A stretch of 64,000 bases of DNA from contig CM034411.1 of NCBI GenBank assembly GCA_019925095.2, positions 4,999,501-5,063,500 on the forward strand, in the 5' to 3' direction. A program made the position numbers and the translations under genes. This DNA is from Dendrolimus kikuchii. Taxonomy: Eukaryota; Arthropoda; Insecta; Lepidoptera; Lasiocampidae. How positions within the stretch are numbered: position 1 is the stretch's first letter; every line of letters begins with the position of its first letter. The notes under the pieces were generated by a model that was given only the letters and a program-made list of their open reading frames with translations, searched no databases and was not told the DNA's origin. Of this stretch, positions 55,233-64,000 are shown piece after piece.

Positions 55233-55608
55233 AATGGGGAGTGTCCTGAGGAGCTATTTGGTTTGGTACCTACGTCACCATTTTACCACCGCACTGCTCG
55301 CCAGCGACTGGGAGTTCATCCACACTTCCTTGACACCTGGAAGTTATCCAGTGTACGTCGCGCTCACTCCTTAATGCCATACGTGAGCAAGCTGTGGAAT
55401 GAGCGGTTTCCTGTTCCGCGGTCCCGAGGTTTTCCCAGAGGGCTACAATATGGGGTCTTCAAAAATGGCGTAACCAGATATTTAAAATCTCAACGAGATA
55501 AGCAACGCATCGGCTCCCTTAGTGTTGCAGATGTCCATGGGCGACGGTAGCCACTTGCCATCAAATGGATCTGTTTGCCAGTTTGCCTACAAGCAAACAT
55601 AAAAAAAC
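55233..55608 (+). pseudogene. LINE-G: RT C-terminus plus 3' end shared with CGS
   Basis: The frame reads NGECPEELFGLVPTSPFYHR, TARQRLGVHPHFLDTWKLSS, VRRAHSLMPYVSKLWNERFP and VFKNGVTRYLKSQRD, and ends VADVHGRR-stop. FYHRT.R.R.G.HP, LWN..P and VFK.GV.RYL are well-known C-terminal landmarks of a lepidopteran non-LTR RT lineage, probably Jockey/CR1-like. All catalytic parts are missing (5'-truncated). The last ~90 bp (AGTGTTGCAGATGTCCATGG, GCGACGGTAGCCACTTGCCA, TCAAATGGATCTGTTTGCC, A-run) align without large gaps to the CGS tail. The coding frame overlaps this shared end. No stop interrupts the frame before the end. Confidence 0.8.
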
Positions 55609-56158
55609 AACCAGCACTTTTATTCTAATAATTATTTTTTTATCGTACTTGTTTGAGCTTCCAAAGTTCGCAGTAGCAATTCATAGGCGCTAATTACTTG
55701 AGAATAACTAATTTATTTATTGTATAATTACAAGCAGTTGGTTGAAGTCGGTATTCAAATTGTAAGTTCAAAAATTGATGTAACGTTCTTCTTGTGTGTC
55801 ACGTTGACGTTTTTAATTGACGTTGACATTTGATGCTGGAAGTTATAGTCGCGTTCGCGATAGTAGTATAGTAAAAAAATTAATATATTTACTAATTTAG
55901 TATTTTCTTAGGTTTTTACAATTAATACGTCCAATTAAACATTATTTTAACGGTTTTATGCTCGGCATTTTATTTTATTTTGACGTTTCGGCCACTTTTC
56001 AATAGCCATGATCACGGAAGATAAAGATGTCAAGTGTTAATTAGTAATGTTAAAATAGTTATTTAACCTACCCCTACTTGTTCGTTTTAATTATAACTTT
56101 TGTTTATATTTGTTATTATGTGGCGCAAGAAACTCTTCAGCACCAATCCTAGATATAA
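55609..56158. other. AT-rich stretch
   Basis: No recognised gene or repeat. Confidence 0.4.
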
Positions 56159-56308
56159 TCTTTACATATATAATTCTTCTCTTCGTGTCTATGTCATTGA
56201 ACTCCTCCTAATCGGTTGGGTTTTGATTCACAATTGGATCCGGTAGGTAGCGCTGCAATCAGGTTACAGATTTTTTTCAGGACAAGACAACAATACTGGG
56301 ACCGCTAG
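56159..56308 (+). mobile_element. Helitron-like element, short divergent Hel-2
   Basis: TCTTTACATATATAATTC after A, the block GGATCCGGTAGGTAGCGCTG, and the end TGGGACCGCTAG before T; 150 bp. An internal deletion explains the length. Confidence 0.6.
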
Positions 56309-56898
56309 TAATTTTATATAATATAAAATTAAAAGGTTCGGAGATAAAATAATAAAAAAATTACGACGTGGCCAAATATCATATAATAAAATAAATCTAC
56401 TAATACCTGTTAAAGGGTCTTTGAATCAACAAATAAATATTCCATCTCCTTACTTGCCTGTCCTCGCAAACTTTTTTCCTGTTAACCACGGAACATACGC
56501 TCCGGGAGTATCCCGGCCACTGATTACAGTGCTCAGTAAATCTGTTAATCAGTGACTCTTTCGCATTTTTCAACACTCCCCTAGGTGATTCTTTTTTATT
56601 TCACTGTTCCTTTTTTAAATGTTCCAGATTCAATTAAATGGTTGTTTGTGGAACAACCTGTAGAATGTTGTCAGGATTGTTTTTGTTTAAAATTTAAATG
56701 CTTCCGTTTGTTTTTGTATAAAAGGCGATAAGTTTTGAAAACAAATTCAATTGTAATTATATAATTGTGGTAAATGAGTCATTAATACTGTTTACGGATA
56801 TCATAACCTCAGAGTTTGATAATTTTGTACTTAGCATAGAGGCATTATAATAAGAATGTTTGGAGTTCTAAACGCCCAGTAAATTTAGCCTATTAGGT
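56309..56898. other. AT-rich stretch
   Basis: No recognised gene or repeat. Confidence 0.4.
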
Positions 56899-57193
56899 TA
56901 TGGGAGCTGCATACACTTAGTCATCGCAGCGAACAACGAGTTACTGGCTAGCGCAACGCAGGAACGCACATATTAATAGTTGCTCAATCTCGCTCGCACG
57001 TCATCCGTCCCACTCACACACTGTGCTATATATTGTACTAGCTGTACGACTTGTTAATATTTGTACTAAGGTTACCGTTTCCAAAATAAATGAGTTCACT
57101 TCAGTTCAGCAGTGCATCAGCAATCGACACTGAATACTACTTTCTGCCATCTGAAGTACCATTTACCCTCTACCTCTCGCCGCTACAAGAACA
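56899..57193 (+). mobile_element. Possible solo LTR (unclassified)
   Basis: About 295 bp flanked by AGGT (56895-56898, 57194-57197). It contains a TATA-like TATATA (57028-57033) and AATAAA (57085-57090), and ends GAACA. The 5' end does not show TG, so boundaries are uncertain. Alternatively the ATG near 57091 starts a short reading frame (MSSLQFSSASAIDTEYYF..SPLQEQG) ending at a donor-like AAG/GTGGGT at 57195, which would make it a first exon. Confidence 0.35.
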
Positions 57194-57396
57194 AGGTGGG
57201 TATAATTAATATGCTTAAATCTCTTCTGTGTTTGTAATTGTCTCTGTCTAAATACGGATATTTATACACTCTAGGTAAGCGTGCTCGACCTTAGACCTGA
57301 TCTTCGCCTAGTATTAGACAAAAATATGGTCAAACGCGAAGCTATATACTAGAATTAAACAATAAACTGTGAGAGTGTGGTCTCACAGTGATCGAG

Positions 57397-57661
57397 CTTT
57401 TTTTTTATTGCAGGAGATCAGTAGACAGGCAAACGGCCCACTTGATGGAAAGCGGTTACCATCGCCTATGGACATTTGCAACACCAAAGGTGCTACAGAT
57501 GCGCTGCTGCTCTCTTAAGGGAGACTGGAACTTGGCCACTAATGCCGGAACACAACTCAAGGTTGTTATGGCGACATACTTTAGACTAGGGCTGGTAGCC
57601 ATTTACGACAGGCCGCCCGGCCGCAGGAAATTGTATTCTTTCTCTGTTCCTGCACGGATTA
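57397..57661 (-). mobile_element. CGS element with internal deletion
   Basis: Head and tail complete. About 50 bp between GGCTACCAGCCC and GTCGTAAATGG are deleted (the GGTGGTAGGG..CCCACAGCC part). Confidence 0.88.
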
Positions 57662-57794
57662 TAGCTTACCCTAAGAGCAGTAATCAAGATAAGATTTCAT
57701 TATAACACTACCAGGTCAGGCTCTGATGTGCTTGTCGACCCTAAGCCCTCTGATCCACAGCACTAAAGAACCAGCAACTAAACGGCGTACTTTT

Positions 57795-57975
57795 ATTTTT
57801 GTTGTTTTATTATGTGACATTTGTTGTTATTTTATTTTATATTATATTGTGTGTCGACACGCGAGCTAAGCCGCTCATTGCGCTCGCGCATGTCGATACA
57901 CCTGTAATGTACAGTCCATCAACATATTATAATTAAAAATAACAACAAATGTCACATAAAAAACAACAAAAAAAT
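57795..57975. mobile_element. Foldback element with two nested inverted repeats
   Basis: The outer arms, about 40 bp, share ATGTGACATTTGTTGTTATT (left) and its reverse complement (right, from about 57939). An inner pair GTGTCGACACGCGAGC (57851-57866) and GCTCGCGCATGTCGATACAC (57882-57901) sits in the centre. It has no coding capacity. A MITE or foldback transposon is likely. Confidence 0.7.
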
Positions 57976-58283
57976 TACAAAACGTGTATATTTGTAATGA
58001 AAATGTTACCAAAGGAACGCATGTATAAATGTTAAATACGCAGTATATCACAATTTAAGTGGAACGCGACCTAAGTCACACACTTAAAAATTACGAAAGA
58101 CGGTGGAAACAAATATAGTTTTTGATAAGTGTTTAGTTTTAAATAACAGTTTTAATTATTATATCAATTAGAATTTAAGTGAATGGACTTTGAATGTCGT
58201 TTCTTTGTTTCAGAGAAACACATCGTTTTTATTCCTTAAATTTATTAATTTGAATAATAAAGAGTTTTATTATATATTTAAAA
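57976..58283. other. AT-rich stretch
   Basis: Nothing recognised. Confidence 0.35.
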
Positions 58284-58829
58284 TCATTATATTAATACGT
58301 GAAGTAAAAACTTTGTACCCATTTTGCCGAATATTGCGCGGACGGAGGAGTATGAAATTTAGCACACTTATCTTAATATATATAAATTATGTGTCACGTT
58401 GTTTGTCCGCGATGGACTTCTAAACTACTTGACCGATTTTAATCAAATTTGCACACCGTATGCAGTTTGATCCGACTTGAAAGATAGGATAGCTTACATT
58501 TGGACCCGGTAGGTGGCGCTGGAATCGGGTTCTAAATTTTATTTCTTCAGGGCAGAACAACGTCTGCCGGGACAGCTAGTAGTTTATATAGAGAAGGGGT
58601 GCAGAATGCTAATATTTTTTAAAAATTATGCATAAAAAAAAACATTACACACACTACCATGTATTTGACACACACACGCATATATACTCTTTTGTTTATT
58701 GTTAAAGTCAAATTAACAGTGTAGGCTTGGCGAAATCTGTGACCATAGAAGTATAATCTCTGAAAACAGTACCTTAATAATGTTCAAACTTATAATTTAA
58801 ATTAATTATGGTCGAATTTCGACCACTAG
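58284..58829 (+). mobile_element. Helitron-like Hel-3 element, interrupted by Hel-2
   Basis: Starts TCATTATATTAATACGTG after A and ends with the hairpin GGTCGAATTTCGACC then ACTAG before T. Bases 58371-58579 are a nested Hel-2. Without it, it aligns with 2090-2385 (minus). Confidence 0.8.
58371..58579 (+). mobile_element. Helitron-like Hel-2 nested in Hel-3
   Basis: 209 bp, TCTTAATATATATAAATTAT..GCCGGGACAGCTAG. Inserted between A and T of CACACTTA/TAGTTTATATAG; the undisturbed site exists at 2090-2385. No target duplication. Confidence 0.95.
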
Positions 58830-59596
58830 TTTTTATAATTGAATTTGAATGAGAAGCAAAAAATATTACGGTCCAAGTGTCTGTAGTTGCAACTTAATTA
58901 ATAAAAAACATACGTCTTACGTCACTTCTCGTCACAAACACACGTACTACGTATATTTACATGCATAAAGATCCGTTCATGTATGGGGGAGGGTTACACA
59001 AAATTCCATACACCTGTATGAACACGAAGAAAATAGCGTAACGTCTTTTACTTGCCCGTGTTTGGCTGAGAGATTTAATTAAAATGTGGAGCGAGCCCCT
59101 TTCGAAAGGGGGGTGAAACGGGATAAGAAGTGGGTGGGGGGGTTCAATGAAGAAATATCGCTCGACGGGGGCCCCGCAAGTTTTTGGGGGCAAAACAAAC
59201 ATTGTATTAACATATTTAAATATTCGAGCTCTCGCTTCGCGTAGAGCATTCCTGTAGGTATTGTTTGAGAAAATTCAAAGGACTTTTACTTGGGGTGTTT
59301 TATATGGGGGATGTGTTAATAATATAAGCGGATATTGCTTCGTATATAAGCACGTTTCTTTGTACACAGGATATTTGTATATAAGTTTATCCTAACGTTT
59401 TAAATTCCTTCGCCTATCCACAGCCCACAATTTGCGCCATGATACATACCGAAAACTCATGACACCTGCACACACTTCATCGTATTATGATACTTTGGAA
59501 TATGCTGCCTCTTACTGTCAGAGAAGGCAAATCCCTGCCAACATTTGGAAATTTGCTCAGAAAACCCTATTTGTCCACAAATAGCTATATGTCTGA
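58830..59596. other. Mostly AT-rich, G-rich patch at 59090-59190
   Basis: The G-rich patch (GGGGGGTGAAACGGG, GGGTGGGGGGGTTC) has an open minus frame of low complexity. No gene is recognised. Confidence 0.35.
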
Positions 59597-59836
59597 CTAA
59601 CTGTACCCGCGACGTCGTTCGCGTGGAATTTGTTTTCAAGACCCCCCTGATTTTGAAACATTCTTCATTGGTACTCCGCTCCTATTGGTCTTAGCGTGAT
59701 GATATAGAGCCTATAGCCTTCCTCAATAAACAATGGGCTATTTAAAACTGAAAGAATTTTTCTAATCAGACCAGTATTTCCTGAGATTAGCGCGTTCAAA
59801 CAAGCAAACTCTTCAGCTTTATATATTAGTATAAGA
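59597..59836 (-). mobile_element. Helitron-like Hel-1 element, inverted copy
   Basis: Minus strand TCTTATACTAATATATAAAG to the hairpin CGCGAACGACGTCGCG and TTAG before T. 240 bp, with small indels against 35143-35400. Confidence 0.85.
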
Positions 59837-59886
59837 TTAACAGATTATAATCATGCTTATACATTTATTATAATAACTTATGCATT

Positions 59887-59892
<6 letters not shown>

Positions 59893-59927
<35 letters not shown>

Positions 59928-59934
59928 CCTGTTT
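59893..59934. repeat. (TA)n microsatellite
   Basis: About 20 uninterrupted TA units. Confidence 0.97.
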
Positions 59935-60126
59935 GCTGTACTCCAGCTATAGAAAAAAATATAATATGTATACAAATCGCGAAAACTTAAAAAAATATTA
60001 AATTAAACAATATTATTGATAACAATCACACATAGGCTGTCACTCGAGAATAATGTAACTTTCAACTGGTAAAAGAATTTTCAAAATCGGTTCAGTAGTA
60101 CCGGAGATTACACCCAACATCCAAAC

Positions 60127-60486
60127 GCTCGCGGATCGCGTTCGTAATACCGAAGTAAGAAAGAGAGTGTCGGGGTGAAGGTAAGGAAAGGAATGCTCCG
60201 GTGGTTCGGGCATGTGGAAAGAATGCATGATGAAAGAATGACTAAACAGATATACAATGCAAAAGTGGATGGATGCAGAATTCGTGGAAGGCCACGACAT
60301 ACCTTCCATGATGAAATTGATCGTGTACTAGCAGAAGGTGATTCCAGGAGCCTTAAGAACAGACGAGTGTACATGACAAGAGCTATGAATGTCAAAGAAG
60401 CGAGTGAGGTGTGTAAGAATAAGCCTGAATGGCGCACTGTTGTTCGTGCCTACCCCGCAAGGGAACTGGCGTGAAGCTATGTATGT
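60127..60486 (+). mobile_element. RTE-like LINE 3' end with 8-bp target duplication
   Basis: Flanked by ATCCAAAC (60119-60126, 60487-60494), with a short (ATGT)n tail. It reaches further 5' than 45062: GCGGATCGCGTTCGTAATAC. Confidence 0.85.
60175..60474 (+). pseudogene. RTE-like LINE ORF C-terminus
   Basis: An open frame reading MKVRKGMLRWFGHVERMHDE, RMTKQIYNAKVDGCRIRGRP, RHTFHDEIDRVLAEGDSRSL and so on to AYPARELA-stop, the same ~100-residue C-terminal end as at 45062-45373. Just upstream, between AAGAAAGAGAGT and GTCGGGGTG, this copy lacks the 16 nt present at 8015-8447 (a deletion between two GAAAGAGAGT repeats), which breaks the frame with the more upstream coding part. The RT and endonuclease domains are absent. 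Dead copy. Confidence 0.85.
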
Positions 60487-60494
60487 ATCCAAAC

Positions 60495-61406
60495 TCACAA
60501 ACTTTATCTATTTATAATATTAATATAGATAACTAAATTGTTTGTACTATAAGCTATATTCTATTTTACGAAATTTATACATAATTCTGTCATTAATTGA
60601 CTCTATTATAACCACAGATATTGTACAATGCTGGTTCACGGATCCCACACAGCTTCGCTGGTTCTAGTAATTGTTTAATGGACTGTGAGTTATATTTAAA
60701 GGAATATATGAGAGTGAGAAGTGTGCCAAATCCTGTACAAAAATCAATGGGGGTAATAAGCATCACGAACCTAGGAATCCACGTCCAATGGGGCAGCTAG
60801 ACAGCTCTTGAAAGTGCACGGCACTAACAAGTCCTTGGATGGCACTTAGGTCTTCAAATTATGGCACAGTCACTCCAAAGAGCAAGCACGATTTGTATAT
60901 AAGGACCAATGATATATTGAAGACTGGGATGTGAAACGTTCACTTGGTCTTAGCACGGAGAAAACGGAACGTCTGGACTGACCTCACGTTGAAGAATAGC
61001 TTCGCCACCACGCAATGGCGGCGCAACCGAAAGAAAGAAAAGAAAAGGAATAAAGAAAATATTTATTTCCAATTGCGGCGCAAACAATACAACTGATAAG
61101 AAAATAACAATAAATTAATGCCGCAATTTATGAAATGAGGTTGGCACTCAGTCTTTTGCTGTGCCGAAACATATTCCGACACGTCACTGATTTTCAGTGC
61201 CCACCTCCAAAATTTCATATGTCCAAAGACCCCAAGTATGTGGGTAACTTTGAACTATTACATTAATAATTTTAACAATATATGTATTTATAATATTATT
61301 GTTCGGCAACGGATTTATTTTATTAACAAAATAAGTTTCTGCTTGATATTAATATATAATAATAATAAAAAATAAAAAAATTGAATATAATAATATATAC
61401 ATATTT
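60495..61406. other. Unclassified stretch
   Basis: Bases 60660-61030 are GC-richer than their surroundings, with words such as ACCTAGGAATCCACGTCCAA and CAATGGCGGCGCAACCGAAA that look repeat-like. I cannot name a family. No coding frame is convincing. Confidence 0.35.
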
Positions 61407-61615
61407 TCTTAATATATATAAATTACGTGTCACGTTGTTTGTCCGCGATGGACTCCTAAACTACTTGACCGATTTTAATCAAATTTGCACACCGTGTGCA
61501 GTTTGATCCGACTTGAAATATATGATAGCTTACATTTGGACCCGGTAGGTGGCGCTGCAATCAGGTTCTAAATTTTATTTCTTCAGGGCAGAACAACGTC
61601 TGCCGGGACAGCTAG
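61407..61615 (+). mobile_element. Helitron-like Hel-2, complete
   Basis: 209 bp, TCTTAATATATATAAATTAC..GCCGGGACAGCTAG before T. Nearly identical to 58371-58579. Confidence 0.9.
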
Positions 61616-61639
61616 TATATATATATATATATAAGTATA

Positions 61640-61935
61640 TAATAAAACTGTAGAGGTCGAATTTCTGTACAATATATAAAAATGCTAAAAACCGAGTCAG
61701 GGGGATGTAAGGAGTGAAATAGAAATAATTTAGATTTTTTCAAATTTTTTGTTTCTCTGTTTGTCTGTCTGTTTGTACCGGCTAATCTCCGTAACGACTG
61801 GACCAATTTAAATTAAATTTTGTATGATGGTAGCTTATATCCCTGGTCAATATATAGGATCCCGAAAAATTAAAGAGTTCCCGTGGGATAGTTAAAAAAC
61901 CGCACCACGCGGAATAAGTCGCGGGCATCAGCTAG
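61640..61935 (+). mobile_element. Helitron-like element, group Hel-4
   Basis: The 3' end CACGCGGAATAAGTCGCGGG then CATCAGCTAG before T has a terminal hairpin (CGCG..CGCG) like Hel-1. The 5' limit is uncertain. The interior (CTAATCTCCGTAACGACTGG) resembles Hel-type elements of insects. Confidence 0.65.
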
Positions 61936-62479
61936 TAAAAAAATAAAAATACCTAGAACTAACTGTTTGTGAATTTAATTTTGGAAATTGTAAACAACTT
62001 TATGATATCTTAAGTATTACTTGAACATTCAAATCGTGGATATAAAACTAATTACAAATTTCATTAATACCTGTCACCAGGTAAGTAAAATTTCTCATTT
62101 ATAAAGAAGATCGAAAAAAATCGAAATCCAGCGGCATTTATAAAAACTACCCACATCTGTTTCAAATTGTGAGGATCCAACAGATATTCAATTAACAATA
62201 TCTCTGATTATAAACTATTTCAGTCCCGACCTACCTTAAACATAATCTCGAAATATATCCTATGATATGAGGGGGACCAATAACTATCGTCACCCCATAA
62301 CGCAGTCGGCCTTAACCTATATACCCTAAGTCATTATTAATGCACTGGTAAATTTTAACCACATTAGTTAGTGTGCAGTAATGCCCCTGCTACACCAGCG
62401 TTAGTGTTTAGTGACTGTGCTCAAATGCGTCTTACTTGTGGCGTTAAAAAATAACGAATTAACGACTAGCTACATTAGT

Positions 62480-62820
62480 GCATATCAGTCTCGGAATGAC
62501 TGGTTTATCCTAGATTTGACCAATACCCTTCGACAAAAGCTGAAAAAATTCCAATTTCGGCCTTTGACTAAAGTATTTTTTAGTCAAACCTAGAAGTACC
62601 TAACTTATTAGTCAAACAAAAAAAAAATCTGTTTCGGGCTTTGTCTAGTCGATCCTAGAAGCGACTAAGGCAGACACGGTCAGACGGCAATTCGTACTGC
62701 ACTTGTTACATGTTTAATGACTGTATAAATTAGTCTTTCCTAGGTTAGACCAAAATTAGTTAGTCTAGGGCAAAAAAACGTCATTCACTTGGACTTTGAC
62801 TAAGAGTTTATGCCAGTCTC
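62480..62820. repeat. Region with dispersed CCTAG/AGTC motifs
   Basis: Words such as CCTAGATTTGACCAA, AGTCAAACCTAGAAG, AGTCGATCCTAGAAG, AGTCTTTCCTAGGTTAGACC and TTAGTCTAGGGC recur in both orientations. This might be a decayed DNA transposon with subterminal repeats. No termini are found. Confidence 0.35.
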
Positions 62821-62843
62821 GACTTCGACTATAATATATATAC

Positions 62844-62893
62844 TTTTTTTTATTGCAGGAGTTCAGCAGACAGGCAGACGGTCCACTTGATAA
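62844..62893 (-). mobile_element. CGS tail stub
   Basis: TTTTTTTTATTGCAGGAGTT to GACGGTCCACTTGAT; strongly 5'-truncated. Confidence 0.75.
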
Positions 62894-62911
62894 TAGTACA
62901 TTATGGTACTA

Positions 62912-63008
62912 GTGTGTAACATTGGTGATTACCGCCGAGGCGCCATTGGGACTCGAGCCGTAGGCGAGGGTCTTAAGAGAGCCGAGGACGGTAATCATCA
63001 TTACACAC
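62912..63008. mobile_element. Foldback repeat
   Basis: The left arm 62912-62934 (GTGTGTAAC..GTGATTACCG) and right arm 62989-63008 (CGGTAATCATCATTACACAC) are near-perfect inverted repeats around a GC-rich core (GACTCGAGCCGTAGGCGAGG). A wider pair, TTTTTCAACACACTTGTGAA (about 63025) against AGCAAGTGTGTTGAAAAAAT (about 63520), may mark a larger element. Confidence 0.55.
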
Positions 63009-63264
63009 GTGTATCTTACGACGTTTTTCAACACACTTGTGAATAAAATAACAACAAAAACTCATTTTATTTAGTAGATAAAAAAAAATTATATATGAGT
63101 GAAAGTTTTATTTATTAAACACGTGCGAGTTAAAATTATCTATTTAAATAAGAAGTTGCATGAAATGAGCAAGCAATAGGAACATTAATTTATTTGTTCT
63201 ATAGGACACGATCTTTTTTTTTTGAATAAAAACTTTTTTAAGAACAAAGCAACTCAACCAGCGC

Positions 63265-63410
63265 GCTTTTCAGCAGCGCATTTGTAGCACCTTTGGTGTT
63301 GCAAATGTCCATAGGCGATGGTAACCCTTTCCATCAAGTGGGCCGTCTGCCTGTCCGCTGAACTCCTGCAATAAAAAAAAAAAAAAAAAAAAAAAAAAAC
63401 CAATAAAATT
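63265..63410 (+). mobile_element. CGS element, 5'-truncated with long poly-A
   Basis: CAGCAGCGCATTTGTAGCAC to CTCCTGCAATAAA with about 28 further A residues, then CCAATAAAATTT. The long A tract suggests a young insertion. Confidence 0.88.
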
Positions 63411-63422
63411 TAAAAAAAAATC

Positions 63423-63444
63423 TATAACTCACTAGTGAGTTATA
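63423..63444. repeat. Perfect 22-bp palindrome
   Basis: TATAACTCACT and AGTGAGTTATA are exact reverse complements with no spacer. Confidence 0.95.
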
Positions 63445-63539
63445 ATGTTTTTTACTCACAGTTTGATAATGGGTGTCATTCTGTGCCTAATTGCGGTGAC
63501 CATAGAGCCACTTTATGAGCAAGTGTGTTGAAAAAATTA

Positions 63540-63679
63540 TTTACCATCGCCTATGGACACTTGCAACACCAAAGGTGCTGCAAATAAGCTGCTGCTCTCT
63601 TAAGGAAGACTGGAACCTGGTCACTAATGCCGAAACACTACTCAAGGTTGTTATGGTGGCATACTCTAGACCAGGGACC
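63540..63679 (-). mobile_element. CGS middle fragment
   Basis: Minus strand from CCCTGGTCTAGAGTATGCCA to CATAGGCGATGGTAA. It lacks both the head and the last 45 bp of the tail, ending at GTTGAAAAAATT, which belongs to the wider inverted pair around 63025-63530. Confidence 0.8.
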
Positions 63680-64000
63680 AGTGCCGTAAATAGCCCTTTA
63701 TGAGCCGCATGCGAGCTTTTATAACTGCGCCCTTGTTTTTTTTATATATTATAGGTACCCTTGCTAGAGCAATGCTATGTATAGGCCTACTTTATTTCAT
63801 TCAGGGTGATAATATAGCGCACGAGGATCTTGGTGTTGGTGGGCCAATTATCTAATATTATGGAAGAAAAATCTATTTTTTTAAAGAACCAGAACACAAA
63901 TACGCTCGTGCGCTGCCAAAAAAAATGAGCGCGATGATTTGTCTAATTTAACAGACGTTTTTGATGATACTGGCATGTAGGTATTATGTGTTGGAATCGA
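63680..64000. other. Unclassified end of window
   Basis: No recognised gene or repeat. Confidence 0.35.

Noticed and set aside
1..64000. piRNA cluster or W chromosome
   Set aside because: Repeat density and nesting would fit, but nothing in the sequence itself shows small-RNA production or chromosome identity.

Overview
This window looks like nuclear DNA of a moth or butterfly (Lepidoptera), species not determined. The reasons are an AT-rich background without long ORFs, and dense families of a lepidopteran type: RTE-like LINE 3' ends with (ATGT)n tails, LINE 3' tails carrying a GATCGCTTTTTAGCGAT stem-loop and ending in microsatellites, Helitron-like elements that begin TC and end CTAG next to T, tRNA-derived SINEs, and solo LTRs. 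I find no complete host gene. Two short GC-rich stretches (21668-21803 plus, 15895-16015 minus) could be exons, both at low confidence. No rRNA, functional tRNA, CRISPR array or bacterial-type operon was seen.

The most abundant family, here called CGS, is about 300 bp. Its head reads ATCCGTGCAGGAACGG and its tail reads CTGAACTCCTGCAATAAAA. Roughly two dozen full, 5'-truncated or internally deleted copies lie on both strands from 383 to 63679. Its last ~90 bp resemble the 3' end of a LINE fragment at 55233-55608, so it looks like a SINE-type parasite using a LINE tail.

Other families: an RTE-like LINE (about twelve pieces, at least eight with direct target-site duplications), a second RTE-like LINE (25700, 29248, 38397), a third (32590), a Jockey/CR1-type RT end (27829-28398), a tRNA-SINE (23396, 33430, 35792, 50447), stem-loop LINE tails (18276 to 49860), four Helitron groups, three solo LTRs of one Ty3/gypsy-like family with 4-bp RTAT duplications (11079, 31543, 39739), two more LTR-like segments, a 0.7-kb unclassified family often abutting TAA repeats (13581, 26022, 47737, 51426), and foldback elements.

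Layout: 1-11 kb is mostly unique AT-rich DNA with scattered elements. 11-20 kb carries a solo LTR, CGS copies and stem-loop tails. 20-26 kb holds a possible exon and a SINE with perfect duplications. 26-33 kb is a dense block of LTR-like, Jockey, Helitron and RTE pieces. 36-40 kb has a target site hit twice by different LINEs. 43-44.3 kb is a rearranged mosaic. 45-53 kb has RTE, stem-loop and 0.7-kb copies. 55-63 kb has a LINE end, a Helitron inside a Helitron, and foldback elements.

Nothing here suggests genes acting together. What can be read is a record of insertions: nested copies, one empty site that fixes Helitron termini, and several near-perfect palindromes that look like template-switch scars.
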